A DNA stretch of 12,960 bases from an uncultured Caryophanales bacterium (GTDB lineage Bacteria > Bacillota_I > Bacilli_A > RF39 > UBA660), in the NCBI GenBank assembly GCA_947065955.1, contig CAMSXY010000019.1, positions 1 through 12,960 of the forward strand. Direction: 5' to 3'. The position numbers and the translations under genes were made by a program. Position 1 is the stretch's first letter; each line of letters begins with the position of its first letter. Below are positions 12,917 to 12,960 of this stretch, piece by piece. The notes beneath the pieces were generated by a model that saw nothing but the letters and a program-made list of their open reading frames with translations, did not search any database and was not told the DNA's origin.

Positions 12917-12960
12917 AGATCGGAAGAGCGTCGTGTAGGGAAAGAGTGTTCATCCTTGTG
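12917..12960. other. Illumina TruSeq adapter with index: not genomic
   Basis: From 12917 the sequence matches the Illumina TruSeq read-through adapter (AGATCGGAAGAGC, then GTCGTGTAGGGAAAGAGTGT) for 33 bases. TCATCCTT (12950-12957) and GTG follow, which is how an 8-base reverse-complement i5 index and the next adapter bases would read. This is library construct, so genomic sequence ends at about 12916. Confidence 0.97.

Overview
The window reads as a piece of a low-GC Bacillota chromosome, most likely an uncultivated gut-type member of the Bacilli with a compact genome, assembled from Illumina reads. Coding sequence is very AT-rich, start sites carry Bacillus-type Shine-Dalgarno (SD) sequences, intrinsic terminators are common, and the ligase is the NAD+-dependent LigA. 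Every tryptophan I checked is TGG and TGA ends the mutY gene, so the standard bacterial code applies and not the mycoplasma code. Placement below class level is inference.

Left part (1-3331): two tandem paralogues of a large prepilin-like surface protein. The first lacks its 5' end because the window starts inside it. The second is complete, with a class III/type IV-type prepilin leader, three beta-sandwich-like repeats and a conserved C-terminal module of about 235 residues. Each is followed by a hairpin terminator. No pilus assembly genes are visible.

Middle part (3347-10268): ordinary single-gene and two-gene units, all on the + strand. In order they are a membrane-anchored CPHC thioredoxin-like protein, a DUF308/HdeD-like membrane protein, a family-6 DNA-deoxyinosine (hypoxanthine) glycosylase, MutY, cardiolipin synthase, an AbiEi-like winged-helix protein without a partner toxin, and LigA. 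Two base-excision glycosylases and the sealing ligase therefore lie within 5.7 kb, interrupted by the lipid enzyme and the regulator. Several promoters sit so close to the SD that the predicted leaders are only about 10-20 nt.

Right part (10269-12916): gene-poor, on the - strand, and apparently decaying. It holds an HD-domain phosphohydrolase gene with a good SD and start but an in-frame TAA at codon 8. That gene lies between two near-identical 22-bp direct repeats, together with its own promoter, a compact stem-loop pair and a terminator. Next come a perfect bidirectional terminator, an orphan 3' gene fragment with a frameshift in a six-base homopolymer, an intact pyridoxamine-phosphate-oxidase-like gene, and a consensus promoter that now leads only into a 13-codon frame.

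The last 44 bases are not genomic. They match the Illumina TruSeq adapter followed by what looks like an 8-base i5 index, so the contig end is an artefact. I see no CRISPR array, rRNA, tRNA, transposase or recombinase gene. The best candidates for something undescribed are the repeat-flanked HD cassette and its coaxial hairpin pair, and the mosaic pilin pair; neither is proven.
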